Positions 10,342 to 25,100 of a stretch of DNA of 64,000 bases are shown here, in pieces. The notes under the pieces are model-generated. The model had not been told where the DNA came from and made no database searches. It saw nothing but the letters and a program-made list of their open reading frames with translations. Positions within the stretch are counted from its first letter, which is position 1, and each line of letters starts with the position of its first letter. A program made the translations under genes and the position numbers. Source of the DNA: Oopsacas minuta (Eukaryota; Porifera; Hexactinellida; Lyssacinosida; Leucopsacidae); assembly GCA_024704765.1 (NCBI GenBank), contig JAKMXF010000365.1:868001-932000 (forward strand). Reading direction: 5' to 3'.

Positions 10342-13300
10342 CTAGGTAATAAAATTTTTATGGTAGAGATTAAAGGTGTAGAAGGGACTCGAGAGCCAGA
10401 AGTTGTTGGGTGACCAGAAATCCGTCATAGCAGTGGACTTTTGTGGACTGAGTAAAGGTTTGGCATAAGAATGTTGGTTAAAATATAGCTGGTTCATGTC
10501 AGTAATCATTTTGTAAGAAAGTTCTTGTACCTGGTGCTTGTGGGTTGGACATGTGTACTTCTGTGTACTAGTCTCATCTGGAGAAATTTCAGATTTAGTA
10601 GCTATTATTCGTAGCTTGTACGTGCCATGATAGAAGAATATTACATTACATCCAATACTCTGTCTAGACTGTTGTGGTAACTACAAATAAACAAACTATG
10701 TAAAAACTTGATTATACAGTCTCTACGATCTGATTTTGTTCACCCTTATGGCTCAAAAGTTACGTAATGTTGGTAAGGGGGATGGCCTGTCGTAACCTGG
10801 AGCTAATTTCACATTTTATGAAATACAGTAAAACTCATAATTTATAATTCACATGATTGTGAGAATCATGGGGAATACTATATTTGGAGGACATAGTAGC
10901 AGCTTCTCTAATAATTGCACTTATTTTCTCATGATTAGGAATGGATAGAACAGTATATTGTATGAAAATGCACTAGTCCATTACAGTGTAACCTCAATTA
11001 TCCAAACTCCTAACAGGTCCTCTGGCCCCAGTTCATATTCCACTATGTATAAACGACCTCGGTTATCCGAACGATTTTGATTTTTGACAGGTCAGGACTA
11101 GTTCGGATAATAATCTAAGTTTCTCTGTAACAGGCACAGATGAATCAAATAATATAACCTTATCAATTGTCCAACTTGATGAAGGCCATACTGCAGCTTT
11201 CCCTGTTGATTCTGAGTCAATCGAATCAATATTATCTTCATATATCTTCAGTACTACTGATACAGGTTCGATATCTACGTCTAAAATGATGAATGAAATA
11301 TTTAGAAAGTAGTCAGTGGTTAGTCACATTGCCCAAACACTATTTTAGCTGAGCTGAGGTATTTCCGTGTGTTAATAGTTTGATTTGTTAAATAGATTAA
11401 TCGCATTTTGAATTTATCTAATCGTGAATTTCTGAAATCTGAATAAGCTTCAGGCCAGTTCACATTAATCTACAATTCTTATCTATTTCTATAAAATATT
11501 GTGTTGTTTGAAATTAGACATTTTAACGGATTAAAAATGATCACGATTTGTTTATCAATATTCCCTATCTTGAAGTGGTAAGAATATTCCTTAATCAAAT
11601 TATAAATCCCCCCCCCCTTTTTAAATTTTTTTTTTTTGTTTATTGGACTCAAATTAGATAAATCTACAGAATGATATGTATTTCAATATGATGTAATAGT
11701 TTGTACAATTTCTCTATAATATCAAATTCCTTATACAGAGTTCGTCAGTGGCATAGTGCTGCGCACAGGTGGCGCATTGATTAGGACATGTGGCACAAAA
11801 TCGGGGCATGTGATGGCGGATTACCTGGCGCAAGAAAAATACATGCAATAAAGGGTTATATTGTATGTAGGACAAGATGGAATGGTATAGTTTAATTTTA
11901 CCTACCTGAATAATTAGATAGAATTATTACAAGTTGTGTCTGCTGTCCTGTTAGGAACTTAGTCTCATCGTCTGGCAAGATAATGCTGTCATTCACCCGC
12001 AAGTCTGTTAGAATTACAAATGTTAAAATAACCTACTATATTATTAAATGAAGAATGTTATATTGTTATCATCAAATTTACAAATTTTTAAAATTCTCCG
12101 AAAATCTGCCGAAACTTGTTCTCTAAGGTTATTAGGGGTGACCACAATTATTGGGGGAAATTATTTATATCATAATTGCCCCTATTCCTCCTAAATCACT
12201 AATATCCTATAGGAATGCAATCATAATTTTACATAAGTATACAATTGCTGTGTTCATGGCATGAGCTAAAGGAAATCTGGTCATGAGCCATATATTATAC
12301 ACGGATAATTGACAGGTATATAGCCCAGCTATACACCTAAATATAGGAAATTACCAAAACAGATGGGCTCGCTCTTCAGGTTAAGCAGCATGTTGTATGT
12401 AAGTTGAAATCCTTGTAGAGAAGTATCCCCACATCTCACATCGTGTTCATCTAACTATGTGCGTGTGTGTGTAATTAACTGCAAACATTAAATAATGTTA
12501 CAATGCTTACCAGTCTCCAATTTAATTTTATCAAGTTTGAAAGTAATTCAGCATAATCCAGATATTCCTGTTCCTAAAATAGAAGACAGTAGAATCGCGT
12601 TAATATTTACACGAGCGGAATTTCGAAATTTGTACTTATTCGGAGTACGTATTAACCAGAGCAATATCAATTGGAAACAATGGTAGGGACCTTTTTGGTG
12701 TAAATATTCGTTCGTATAATCAGGAAATTCGTATTAACCGTGTTCGTGCTAACGAAGTTAGGTTCTACTGTAGTTAGTTAGAGGGCAGCTTGCTAAACAC
12801 TGATAAAGTGAGGTAAGTTAGCCAGATTATGAAATTTGATTTTAACAATATGTCACTGATAATTCTTGCATTAAGATTTTCGCACCAATTCAGATGTGTA
12901 CGTCTGGATACAAACTAAACCATATAAATTATAGTAACAAATGTAGTAAAGTACTTTTTGGCCAGTCGGATGATTTCAAATATCACTCTGTAAAATATTT
13001 AATTAAGCCACAAGTTATGTACATATGGCGATAGTAAGAGAATTAGAGATAGTGCAAAATAGTTACTTGTATCTTACCTCCCAATTATTGAATTCCACTG
13101 GTTTTGCAAGATGAAACTTCCAAATATCAATTTGTAATCTGAAAAGTGTAATTTGAATTAATCAAATTTCGATGTCAAAACAATATGACGTATTAATTAA
13201 TTAATTAATCGGTACCTTTTGCAACTAGTTGGGAAGAGAGTTACTTCTTTATTACTTTCTAAGTCATCAAGTACACTTTCTAGATGATCAAATACTGATA

Positions 13301-16106
13301 AAGTAATTATTCATGTTAGTTCCCATTGTTTAAATGTTTTATGTAAAGTATCATATTAGAGTTGATTATTTTGGGACTAAGAATCTGTAGATACAGATAA
13401 ATGATATCTACAGCAGATAATCGTTATTACGAACAGTAAGGGACCGTCGAAATTAGGACTTAATTATCCTAAGTTCATTTAACCAAATGATTTTTGTTGA
13501 AAATATTGAACTGGAATTTTACATTTGCTAGAGTAGGTATAACAGTATTAACTGTCTCTATGCGTTAATAATTGTCAAGCAACCTAGCAACAAAAGCAGT
13601 AATATTGCAAAAGAAAAGTATCGACTCACTCTGTTTGATAGAACATGTTAAAATAATAGTGTCTTTAGATAGGTTGAAGACGCTGAAACAGAAAGAACAC
13701 ATACGAGGATTGCTAGAAAATATAGAATTGATCATATTAATGCAGATTAATTATTGCAATATTAACCGAACCCTACTGTCGGGAAATGTGTGATTTATGA
13801 CGTCAAAATGTGAAAATCTCGTTTTTGGTGCGGGAATTGGTTATAACGAAGTGGTAAATTTTAGTGTTTCTTTCCATTACTAACTTCAAACTTCAGCCGT
13901 AATCACTTAACTATACATTTTATCAACGGGATTCGACAAAAAATTGATGATTCAATTTAATCTAACTTATTAATAAAATTAATTCCTAAGAGAAGCAATA
14001 CCCCTGTGTATATGTATATATATATGTATATGTACCTTGGAAAAGGAATTATATCAAAGTAACCGAATACTAGAGAGGGTTTAATTTTGAAAGAAATATT
14101 TCCTGTACATTCTCTGTAGTAGCCTTTTTCATGTGCAAGCTCTCCGCTATACTTAATTTGTATTTCTCCCTCAACAGTACAGTTTTTCGGCTTTTCTGGA
14201 AAAGAAGAGAATTTAGATTGGAATGCAGTGTTGAAAGAGAGTTGAGAAACTGATCTAGTTATTCCACCAGATGAGGGAACAGAGAGAGATGATGCATCAG
14301 GATAGTCATCATGGACAGTGATAGAAGAGCGTTTCGATAATATAGCATTTGCCTTTGGGAACTAGAATACGCAGTATTAGGTAATGATATATTCGATATA
14401 ATAACTGTTACTGTACTTGTCAAAATTCACAAAAAAGTAGTTTGAATATTTGCAATTTTGTCCATAATGAGTGTGATACTCACCGGCTGTTTAGGCAAGT
14501 CTTTTTCCATGATATCCAGAGACTCCCTTGACGTCGTCAAAAGGATTTCTTCTTCCCTGAGATTAGTTACAGAAGAGCTTTCAGCATTAGCTTTGATAAT
14601 ATTGGTTATACTTTTTGTCTTCTTTCCTAATCGATGTGATTCTGGAGTCCTTGCCTCTGGATTATTGGGTGTGTTTCTGCTAGTAGAACCACTTCTGCTT
14701 CTCATTGTCTTCTTCACTGAACTAATAATCCCCTTCTCAACTAAACGATATAAATGGGTGTGTTGAGATACATCCATCTTGTACACATGTGTCATCCATA
14801 CGTACATGATTGGATGAGTGCATGGGTGTATCTCTAATCTCAATACACAAGTGCCTCTACTTAATTATCAACAATACCAAATTCCTACGCACTCAAAATT
14901 CAGTAATGCAAAATTGCAGATTTATTCGTGCCTGAGAGAACAACACCGGATCTAGATCCGCGAAATATTTAGCTTAGTTGAAATCCTATTAGCAATCTTG
15001 GTAATCGATATGTTCATCAATTAAAGGAAAACTATATTTACCTTCATTCAATGAATGTATATTGGGAGCTGTATTTCTATAATGAAAATTCTTCCCTGAT
15101 TTACGTGCTTTTTGAGTGAGTCCATCTTTATCCTGAACAGAAGTACACGTCACTTGATTATGTGTGTCAAATATAGGTAATGAAGTATTTGAAATCGTAG
15201 AAGTAGTTCGTATGTGATCGGGCAATCCTAATCCTCCAATATTGTCACTAACTAATCTATCTTTACTGGAGAGTCCCACTTGTAGAGATATAGGGAGAGC
15301 TCGTGTCGTGTCTGGTGTTAAAGGTACCAGTCTCCCAATCACACTCTTGTCAAAAGAAACTCTCAGATATTCGTCCGCTCCTATCACATTGTATTAACGT
15401 ATAATAGCGAAATGAGTAAATACGTCTTATTACATCAAACTCACCAACTGGCCATTGAAAATTGGCTTCAAGATAAGTTGTAATTCCTTCATTTGCTTCA
15501 ATACTGATTTCATAATCTTCTAACCTATAAATGAAGAATCACATAATATATTGCAGGAATTTTCGACTTGTGATCTGCCGTAGTATATCATACCAAATAT
15601 TTTAAAAATTGGAAGTAACTTGTTACACATTACTAAGCATCACAAAACACATAACCAAGTGTGCGGGCCCGTATGTGCTAGGGTGGTTATAACGGAGCCC
15701 ACATTTACACAGGTATTATATATATATTCGCTCGAATTTTAAAATATATAGGACATGATTCACTAACATTCTAAGAATTTTTCTGAGAAAAATGATAAGT
15801 CAAATTCTATGAAAAATTCTAAGAATTGAGCCAATTTTAAGACTAATTCTTAGAATTGTTTAGAATTTTTGTGAAATAAGGCCTTATAGCTCGATTAATG
15901 ATAAAATTTACAAATTTACATACTTTTCTCCATCAAGAAGTTCAGAAGGGAAGTTGATGGCAGTAGTGAGCATGGGTAAGTAAGGAAGTACATCTACCTC
16001 TAGATATGGTTTATGACTGGGGAAGATTACTTGATGTTCTATTTCAAACAGTTCATAGGAGTAACCTGTAAATAATATGATATAACAAATATAAGGGCAC
16101 AAAAGA

Positions 16107-16175
<69 letters not shown>

Positions 16176-19100
16176 CAGTTTCTGATAATTTGAAAATGAT
16201 TTCAGCTGGGGTTTCATACTGTTGTCTTTATCAGACAAAATCTGTATTGCTTGATTCTCACCTAGTCCATGTTAATATGTTCTCACTCAATAAATGGAAT
16301 AGATTCTTATCAACATTTGTATTTTCCCCTATGTATAGCGTAATTTGGTTACGGCTTTTTGAAAAGTTCGTGAAAATGAATAATTCTTCAACCGAATACG
16401 GCCAGGAAAATATGTGATTTTATGACGTCAAAAAGGTGCTAAAATCTCGTTTTGGGCGGGAATTGGTTAAAATCAAGTGGTTATATTTTGGTGTTCCTTT
16501 TAATTCTTAATACTTCAGCGTGATCGGTTAAATAAGTAACCATGAATTATTCAATTAATTACTAATACACACTAAAAGTGGATATTTAAAATCATTCCAT
16601 AATATTAAATTATAATAATTATATATATATAGTGTATACAAATACTATTATTCTTATTCCTTCTCTATCGTTTAAAATTATGATTAATTCTCAATTTTAA
16701 CTGATAATATAATATTTGCCATTTTCAATTATTTCACCTTATATGGTAATATGGGATCGCTTAATATTAAAATAGAATTCCTAAATTCAATACTACATTC
16801 ACAAATTGTACATGCTTGATTAACTAATTATGACACTAAGAGCGAAAATAATAATAATAAGAGCAGCAAATTAGAGCATAACTCAAACCCTGGTACCAGC
16901 TGAACTACTAACTATTACAATGCTAGAATTGCTGATTATATTAAGTTTTGTGCGTTATAGGCACACACAACATAGCTTCAAATCACAAGCAAGAAAGATT
17001 TCTAGATCTTGCTAATAGCTAGTAGCAATGAGTTCAATACTTGTATCCTGTCCACATTGTATTGCTAAAGTAAGGTATGATAATTTGAATTCTCATATTC
17101 AGAGAGTGCATGGTGGTAACAAGCCTAGAACAGCAGAAGTGCGAGTAGACACAAGTTCAAACAGAAATACAGGCTATCCCACTCAACGCTCTTCCAGATA
17201 CAGAGATTCCACGACAGAGTATCAAAGGAGAGTACCATCTCATCTAGCTTGGAGTTGGGATAAAGGCACCTATGCTAACAGATATGATACCGATGATGTA
17301 GCGAGTATAAAACAAGAAGATTACTACACTACATCAGGCGATATGACTAGAAGGGTTAGCTCACCAGATGTAGTAACAAATGGATTGAATTCACATTGCA
17401 GTAGTGTAACTAGTTTCAGTCAGACATCAGAAATTCCTATCGTATCCGATCAACTAGATTTATCAGATAAAGAGACTAATAAGCCACAAACTAAGAGAAA
17501 AGAATCCCGTAATGATTGGATTGTCTTCTCTACCACAACAGATGTATTTACACAAAGACGTTCTGATGGTTTCATATGTCCTGTAACAAAGTGTAAGAGT
17601 AAATTTATTGAAGTAGAAGAAGTGATACAGCACGCATTTACTGCACATTTCTTAGAGAAATGTCCGTATTGTAAAGGAGTTAATTTCAGACCGCATAGTA
17701 AACTAGGAGATCACATACAACAGGTTCATAAAATTGATAAACAGGACAGATATACTTCTCCAAAAACTTCACCAAAGCAGAGTAGTTCTAATGTTCATAA
17801 TTACAAAATCCCGCCAACTACGAATAATGGAAGCAGAATATCTTCTAGCAAATGTAAACTGGAAACAAATATGAGTAATATAACCGCTGAAAAGACAAAA
17901 GTAAAAGTAAATTCACGAGAAATTCTACCATCAAAAATTCAGCCAAATTCTACAATTAAACCTCCACTAGTAAGCAAAGATATTCCTAAAACTTCACAAT
18001 CCAATTCGTCTAACATTAACAATTCAAGACCTACCCTACAAGCTAACAAGCCGAAAGCAATCGTTCAAAAAACAACGAAAATTACGTCGAAACCTAGCGA
18101 GGTAAAACAAGCACCAAGTGCTCATAATGTTACGTCACAAAAACCTGTTACAACTGTAATAAAACCGGACCCAAAAGTTGTTGAGACAGTAAAATCAAAA
18201 TACCCAAGTAGACCTACTACGCCAAACACAAGTTTACCTACCAGCTGTTTAGTAAACAAATCCGGAGAGACAATTAACACAAAATGCCCTTCAGTACTCA
18301 GCTCTAATAAACAAAACGTTTCATCTGCGACAGATGTACGTGATAGGAATGTTGAAACAGCCCACAACCTCCAGTTAAAAAAGGTTAGTATTGGAAGTAG
18401 TAATACAGATGTCGAATTTATAAATGCATTCAGAGATCCCAAATTAGAAAAAGATACAAATTTCAAGTTTGTCTATACAGGTGACCTCGTAGGATATAGT
18501 CTCAATATTATTTAATTATATTCAAGAATAACTAAATATAACAAATTTATTACTTATTTGAGTTTGAATCAAGAACTTAGTTTTTAGTTCCAATAACAGT
18601 ATTGTCACGTGTTCTGTGTTCACATTTGATTATTTGTACAGTCACCTCCGCTTAATTGGGACACGTCTCCAGGGACGGAATCATCTTCGTTCAAGTTAAT
18701 ACTAAATATTTTCGATTAATCGGGACAAACTCTGGTAATGGAATGAAAATTATTAACTCAATCAAGACGAAATTTCAATAGAGTGGTAACTTGCTTTAGG
18801 GGACTCTGTAACTGAGAAAATAGAAGAATGCTGCTCTTTAGTATCATTATTAGAAAATCTTGGTTAATTGGGAACTCCGCTAATCGGGACAAAAGGGCTG
18901 GAACCTATATGTCCCGATTAAGCGCGGAGTTGACTGTAGATAGGATATATAGTGAAACCTTAACTGCGTATTTCTAATAATAGTATAATACGTAAAGTAT
19001 TTGCGGTATTGAAGTGTTTCACCACACACTAATTGAAGTGTTATAATACAAACCCTTTTCTTTTCTGTTAGTAATTCTCTTATAACTCAATTACTGAAAT

Positions 19101-22100
19101 GTTACACGCAAATATTGCTATACGAAATGGAGCCTTCGCATTCACATTCATATTCTACCCACCAACAAGATATCTCCCCAATGGAATGTAAACCTTCAAA
19201 AGATTTTCTATTAAAGATGGATTCTCCTTGTCACCTGTCACCAGTCAGGTTTAAAATAGGAGAAGATGACTGTGGTGACAAGGAGATGGGAGCTAATGAA
19301 TATTATCTGGGTTATGATGATGAAAGTGATGACTGCGATTGGGATACAGAAATACCCGTGGATCAAAATACAGAAGTTGCCTCACCGGTATTTATAGATT
19401 TTTGTCAAAATTCAGATGCGGAAGAGATTTCTACAAATGAATCAAATTTTGATCAAACTAACTACGCAGTGATCTGTTCCCCTTTGGGCTCAGAAATCTG
19501 TTCCTATTTCTCACCGGATGCGGTGAGTTTAAATTCCATAGAGAATGGATTAATAGTAATTGAAGATATCGGGAAAACAACTAAAGAAGTTGGGATATCA
19601 GAGGATGGTATGGAAAAAAATAAACCTGAAATTGCGAGTAGTAAAGTAGAATGTGAAAATATAGGTAGTATTATTTCGCCTATACAAAAATGCTCTCCAA
19701 CTATTCCCTTTTTTGTTTCATCATTTGATTATAATCATAAAGTTGGTAAGTTAGATGTTAAAAATACCATAATCGATTACTTTTCGTGTGAATCTCAACA
19801 AAATAACTCAGTGTTACCATGCGACAATTCTCCGAGCATGTATTCTAGCCCCAGAAAGTCAAATTCTAGAAAGAGAAGGAAAAAGGGAAAGCGCAGATCA
19901 AGTTCTATACATTCTACAAATTCGTATCACTCAGAGAGAAAAAGCACTACAAGAAAAAATCATTCAATTAGTGCCAGTAGTGAAAGTAGTTATAAGAGAT
20001 CGGTTAGGTACTTTAGAACAAGATCTCAATCCTACAATAAACATTCAACAAAAGAATTAATAGGATTTCCAATAACTAGAAAAGACCGTAGAGCTCAACA
20101 TAGTCCAATTGAATCGACAAGAGAAAATAAGATTGCATGTAAATGTCCTGAATGTGAATATACGTCGAGTTCCAAAGAAATAATAGATCATTACTGTACA
20201 GCACATTTCATGCTAAGCTGTCCTAGCTGCGATCTCCCTATTCAGGAACCTTACTTCCTTCAGCACTGTAAGAACTGCAAGAGTTTAAAAGAAACGCTAA
20301 ATTGTCCTAGTTGCCAATTAACTTGTACTAATAATTCTTTGCTATCTCTTGCTATGCATATTAAGTTCTCACATCCTATAAAAAAGTGTGTTGGATGTAG
20401 CGAATTTTTCGTCCCACAGAAGTTTGCTAATCATGCGAAAAATTGTTTCTTTGAACCAAAAAACTCTTGTATCTGTCCTTTTTGTGAGATTAAGATTCCA
20501 ATGAATAATTTGAGTGAACACGTACTCACTCACCCGATAGCTGAGTGTCCTCTTTGCAACAAAGATATACCTCAGAAAGAAGCAGAATTACATATGGAAT
20601 CGTGTTATCTCGAGAAGGTTAATGATTGCGAAGAATCAGTTTTAGGAACTCTTTTCAATTGCCCTATTTGCAGACAACGGTATTCATTCGAAAAAATGCC
20701 AGAACACATAATAAAAAACCACCTCTCTCTCAATTGTGTATTCTGCTACATGGTTATGTCTCTAGAAGAGATGAGAGGGCATGTTGTGGTGTGTAGTCAG
20801 AAAAAATCAAATGAATAAGTGTAGCTTTTATAGAATATTTTAAGATACAAGTAATACTTATTTTATTCGATATGTTGTGTTATATCTATCAAAAAGTTAG
20901 AGTTTATTCATAGCTGATTTATTCTCTTATTTATTATAAATTTAGTTAACCAATGTTTGTATATGTATATGGAGGTGTAAATCTATATTATTAGATCTTA
21001 ATTTGTGTGTGTCTATCTGTCACGCTCCCAATAGAAAACAGGTTCAGTTCATAAAGTCTATGACCAAATATTACACAACATAATGTATATAAAGTAAACA
21101 ACTAGTTGAAATCTTAAAATATATTTGGAGAACTACTCTAAACGGCTTCAATGGGGTAACAAAGTACGCAAATTGTTCGCAAGCAGCGTAGCGTGAGCAA
21201 ACGAAACGACTCGCAATAAATAATATTGAAGAGATATATGTGTAATAATAACTGTATCAGTAAAATCCAAATAACTACCGATCTTTCGTTATACCTTCAA
21301 CTGGGGTGAGTCTGATTTCATACTTTTAAGATTTTCTTTCTCGACTTTCACCAAACACCTCTCAACATGACTCTCAAAATTAAATAAACCAAGAACACAT
21401 GAGCAAGCAGGACAATTCAACCTGTAATGAATAGTTAAAATGTGTCTAACCAGTTTCGTTGAGCTTGCTATAGTGTTCTTATTTGTGTTAAAGCAAACAG
21501 GACATTCTTTAATGGGTAAGGATTCTAAGTGATCTATTCCGATATGATCTATTAGTCTTAATGAACAGAACATTGGAGTGTCACATAAAATGCATTTAAC
21601 TCTCAAGTGACCCATCAAATGTCTGCCATAAAAAGCAGAAGTCACTATTAATCCACACTGATTACAATTAAAACCATTTTTCGCTTTGATAAAAACAGGT
21701 TCTTGAAAACAATAGGCTACTTCATCAAGATTAAAGAGAAATGGAGTGATTGCAGTTGTACAGATCCGAGGCTTGAATACATATGATAAATTCTCTTTGT
21801 GATTCTTCTGCTCAGAATCAGGAGTATCTACGGGTTTTGAATTTGTTGGTAACCGTTTGGAATTTGTAGGTAACGGTTTAGAATTTGTAGGTAATGGTTT
21901 CGAATTTGTTAGTGAAGATTTCGAATTCGTTAGAATCGTTGGTAAAAGTTTCTTTTTTGGAAAAAAAATCAATTTTACTGGTTTCGAATTAATTGGCAAA
22001 TAATTCAGAATTGTTGAAAAATTCCATTTTAATCGTTCCTTTGAGTGTGTTTCTTTCTCAGCATGACTTTCCTTAGGAGAATTTTCCATTTCTACTCCAA

Positions 22101-25100
22101 TTTTATGATTTGTAACTTGAGAGTATGCCTCGAATAATTCGCTTGTGTAACCAGAATCTGGATTTTTTGGATTTTGAAAACTTGAAATATATTTTCTATC
22201 TTCCAAATTATAAGAGAGAGGTGTAAGTGATCTACTGCGAGTTCTACTGAGTGACCTTCTGTATCGGTACTTTGTGTGTTTACTGCTAGTTCTACGATAT
22301 CTACTATAAGACCTATCAGATTTATTATACGACCTGTTATACCTGCTATAAGACCTATCAGATTTACTATACGACCTATTATACTACCATAAGACCTATC
22401 GAATCTACTATACGACCTACAAGATTTACTATAACGCTTATCAGATCTACTATACGACCTGTTATACCTGCTATATGACCTATCAGATTTACTATACGAC
22501 CTATTATACTTACCATAAGACCTATCAGATCTACTATAAGACCTATCGGATCTACTATACGGCCTACAAGATTTACTATAACACCTATCAGATCTACTAC
22601 ATGACCTACTAGATCTACTACACGACCTACTAAATTTATCATCAAATTCATCATATGATCTCCTATCTGATGACTTATAATCTCTTCTAGATTGCCTATA
22701 GTAATTCCTCTGTTCACTAGATCTGCAGGAATTTGATCCACCAGAATCACTACTACAAGATCTAGATCTATGGATCGAGTTTATAGGATAGGTTTTATCA
22801 TAGCATTCAAGAGATCTGCTACGTGATCGTGAGCTATATTCTAATGGCCTATCATCTTCAGTATCGGATATTCTCTTGGATCTTTTGCGAGATGTGCTTT
22901 GTGTTATTCGCATTGGTTGTGGAGGAGAAATAGTAATAATATTCGTAGGATAACTCAGATCTGTATCTGTATCTGTATCTGTATCGGATACCTCATCGAA
23001 CACATTACAATTTCCACTATTAGAGTCAGTGTGAGATTTGGCATCACTCTTATTGGCAGATTTAAGATCGAAGAGAGCATTAGATAGACAGTTAGTGCTA
23101 TCATCTGATGAGTCGAAACTGAATGGAGATACACACTCAGAGTTTTTATATAGTAAACGCATTAAGAGCGAGGAAGATTGATTGTTATTGAACGGAACCA
23201 AATCTTGATGAGGTTGAATTGAAGTAGGGGTATCTGAGCTAGATAGCATCATGGATGATGAGATATCTGTATACGAGTCTTGTCCATGTTTTACACATGG
23301 ATTAGTATCGACAGTAAGCAGTCCTTCATTAGAGGAATCTTCAAGTGGTGGGGTTGCGTGATATAAAGTGCACTTGGGTGTGTCGTACTCTTCAAAACAG
23401 AACCGGTTGATAGGAGGAGAGGGGACACCCTCAAAGTCGAAATAATCCTGACGAGAGGAGAAGTTGATAACAATAGGAGGAGAATGCAGATCGTATTGAG
23501 TAAGCGTAGAATCTTCAATTGTGTAATCTAGATTAGAACTATCTTCACAATCAGATAAAGATTGACAAAAGATTTGTAATTCTCTCTCTGAAGTTATACT
23601 TTCATTATTCTGATATATGTCTGTAGTGTAGGAATTGGAAGAGTTTTCTGGGTTAAACTCACATTCGGTTAAATGTATTTTGATATCAGCCAAGTAGAAA
23701 TATTGATAACAGAAGGGACAACCTTCTTCCATTATAGGACTGCTAGGTCTCCTGTTAATAGGGAGCAATCCATCGTGTGATAACATTCTAATTTATGGTG
23801 TTAACAGTGAACTGAGCTGAATACCGTAGAATTGTAAATACTCATGAGTTGATGATTATGCGAGTACACGTATATGCTAAGGGAGATGTTGACATTTGGA
23901 ACATGTTAACATCTACCGCGGGAGATGTTAACATTATTGGTTTATACATTTCCCTAAATGCTATTTCATGGCTTCTGGAACGCAATATTCAAAGGCGGTA
24001 TGGATAGCACCGTCAGTCACGAAATATATATGTATTTCCAACAGGGCAAAATATTTAAATGATAAGTTTAGTGAAAATAACCAATCCTTTTGTAAACCTT
24101 CCATTACATGTCTGACAGTCTGACAGCCATTCTACAATAAGTTCGATAGTATGTGAAGTAATAAGTATTTATCAAATAGTTTGTCAACAAATATGTGTTG
24201 TTTTCTTTGCGGTTAATTAGTTAAAATGATGGCAAAACGTTTCACTAGATCAAAGTGAAGTCAATACTTTGGTGAGTCTCGTGTATGTTTTCTAGTAAGA
24301 ACAATATTTAGAAGATGCATAAACCAATAATGTCAACATCTCTTTGGGAGATGTTAACGTGTTCCAAATGTCAACATCTCCCTTAGCATATATACGTAGA
24401 ATTGCTATACGTACACGTAGAGTAGATAATAATATAGCGATTATATTGGATATTCAGCCAAATGATAATTATTTCCACTATAAATACATCACGTTTAGGA
24501 TGCATTATATTCTGTTTACCTGATAGGACATAATATAAATTTTAGGAGTACCCAGAAGGGACTAAATATTAATATATCCAATCAATCACCATTTTTTACT
24601 ATACACGTAATTAATACAACTGTAATATAAAAAGGTGATCAATGGAGTAGCATGGGTTCGGAAAGTGGATATATTTCTCATTACTGGCCTGGAAGAACAA
24701 TGTAAGTTCGGAAATTTTCGGGTACACACTTCCTTGCCTATGCTATGAACAAGACGGATGAATTTAATATTATAATATTTGTGAGCTGTTGCCAACTCTG
24801 GAATATATTCCAATGATGAGAAGGATATAACTAATATAAATTTTCATCGCCACTCGATATAATAACTCTATCACCAGAATCCTCGAAAGCTGTGGTATTT
24901 AATAACAGTCCTGTAATTCACACAAATCATTGCTGTCACTATCAGATAATATCTCAATTACATCTATTGACTTTGTGGGAGCATTAAAATTAATATTATT
25001 TCGTTTATCTTCGGTATCAATGGTTTGCACTTCTTCATCATGTTTACGAGCTGACCGCGGCTGTATACTCATCACTCCGTCTAGGTTTAGATTCTTTGGT

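Noticed and set aside
12495-13793. Small plus-strand open frames inside TRAPPC9 introns
   Set aside because: They overlap inverted-repeat elements or AT-rich intron, have no motifs and lie opposite to supported exons.
22270-22600. Regular ~21-bp repeats suggesting a CRISPR-like array
   Set aside because: There are no unique spacers, the units are contiguous and coding, and the context is a eukaryotic nuclear gene.
22379-22750. A hydrophobic repetitive frame (IVDLIGLIV-type repeats) on the minus strand
   Set aside because: It is another frame of the 21-bp RSY minisatellite of zinc-finger gene 3, not a membrane protein.
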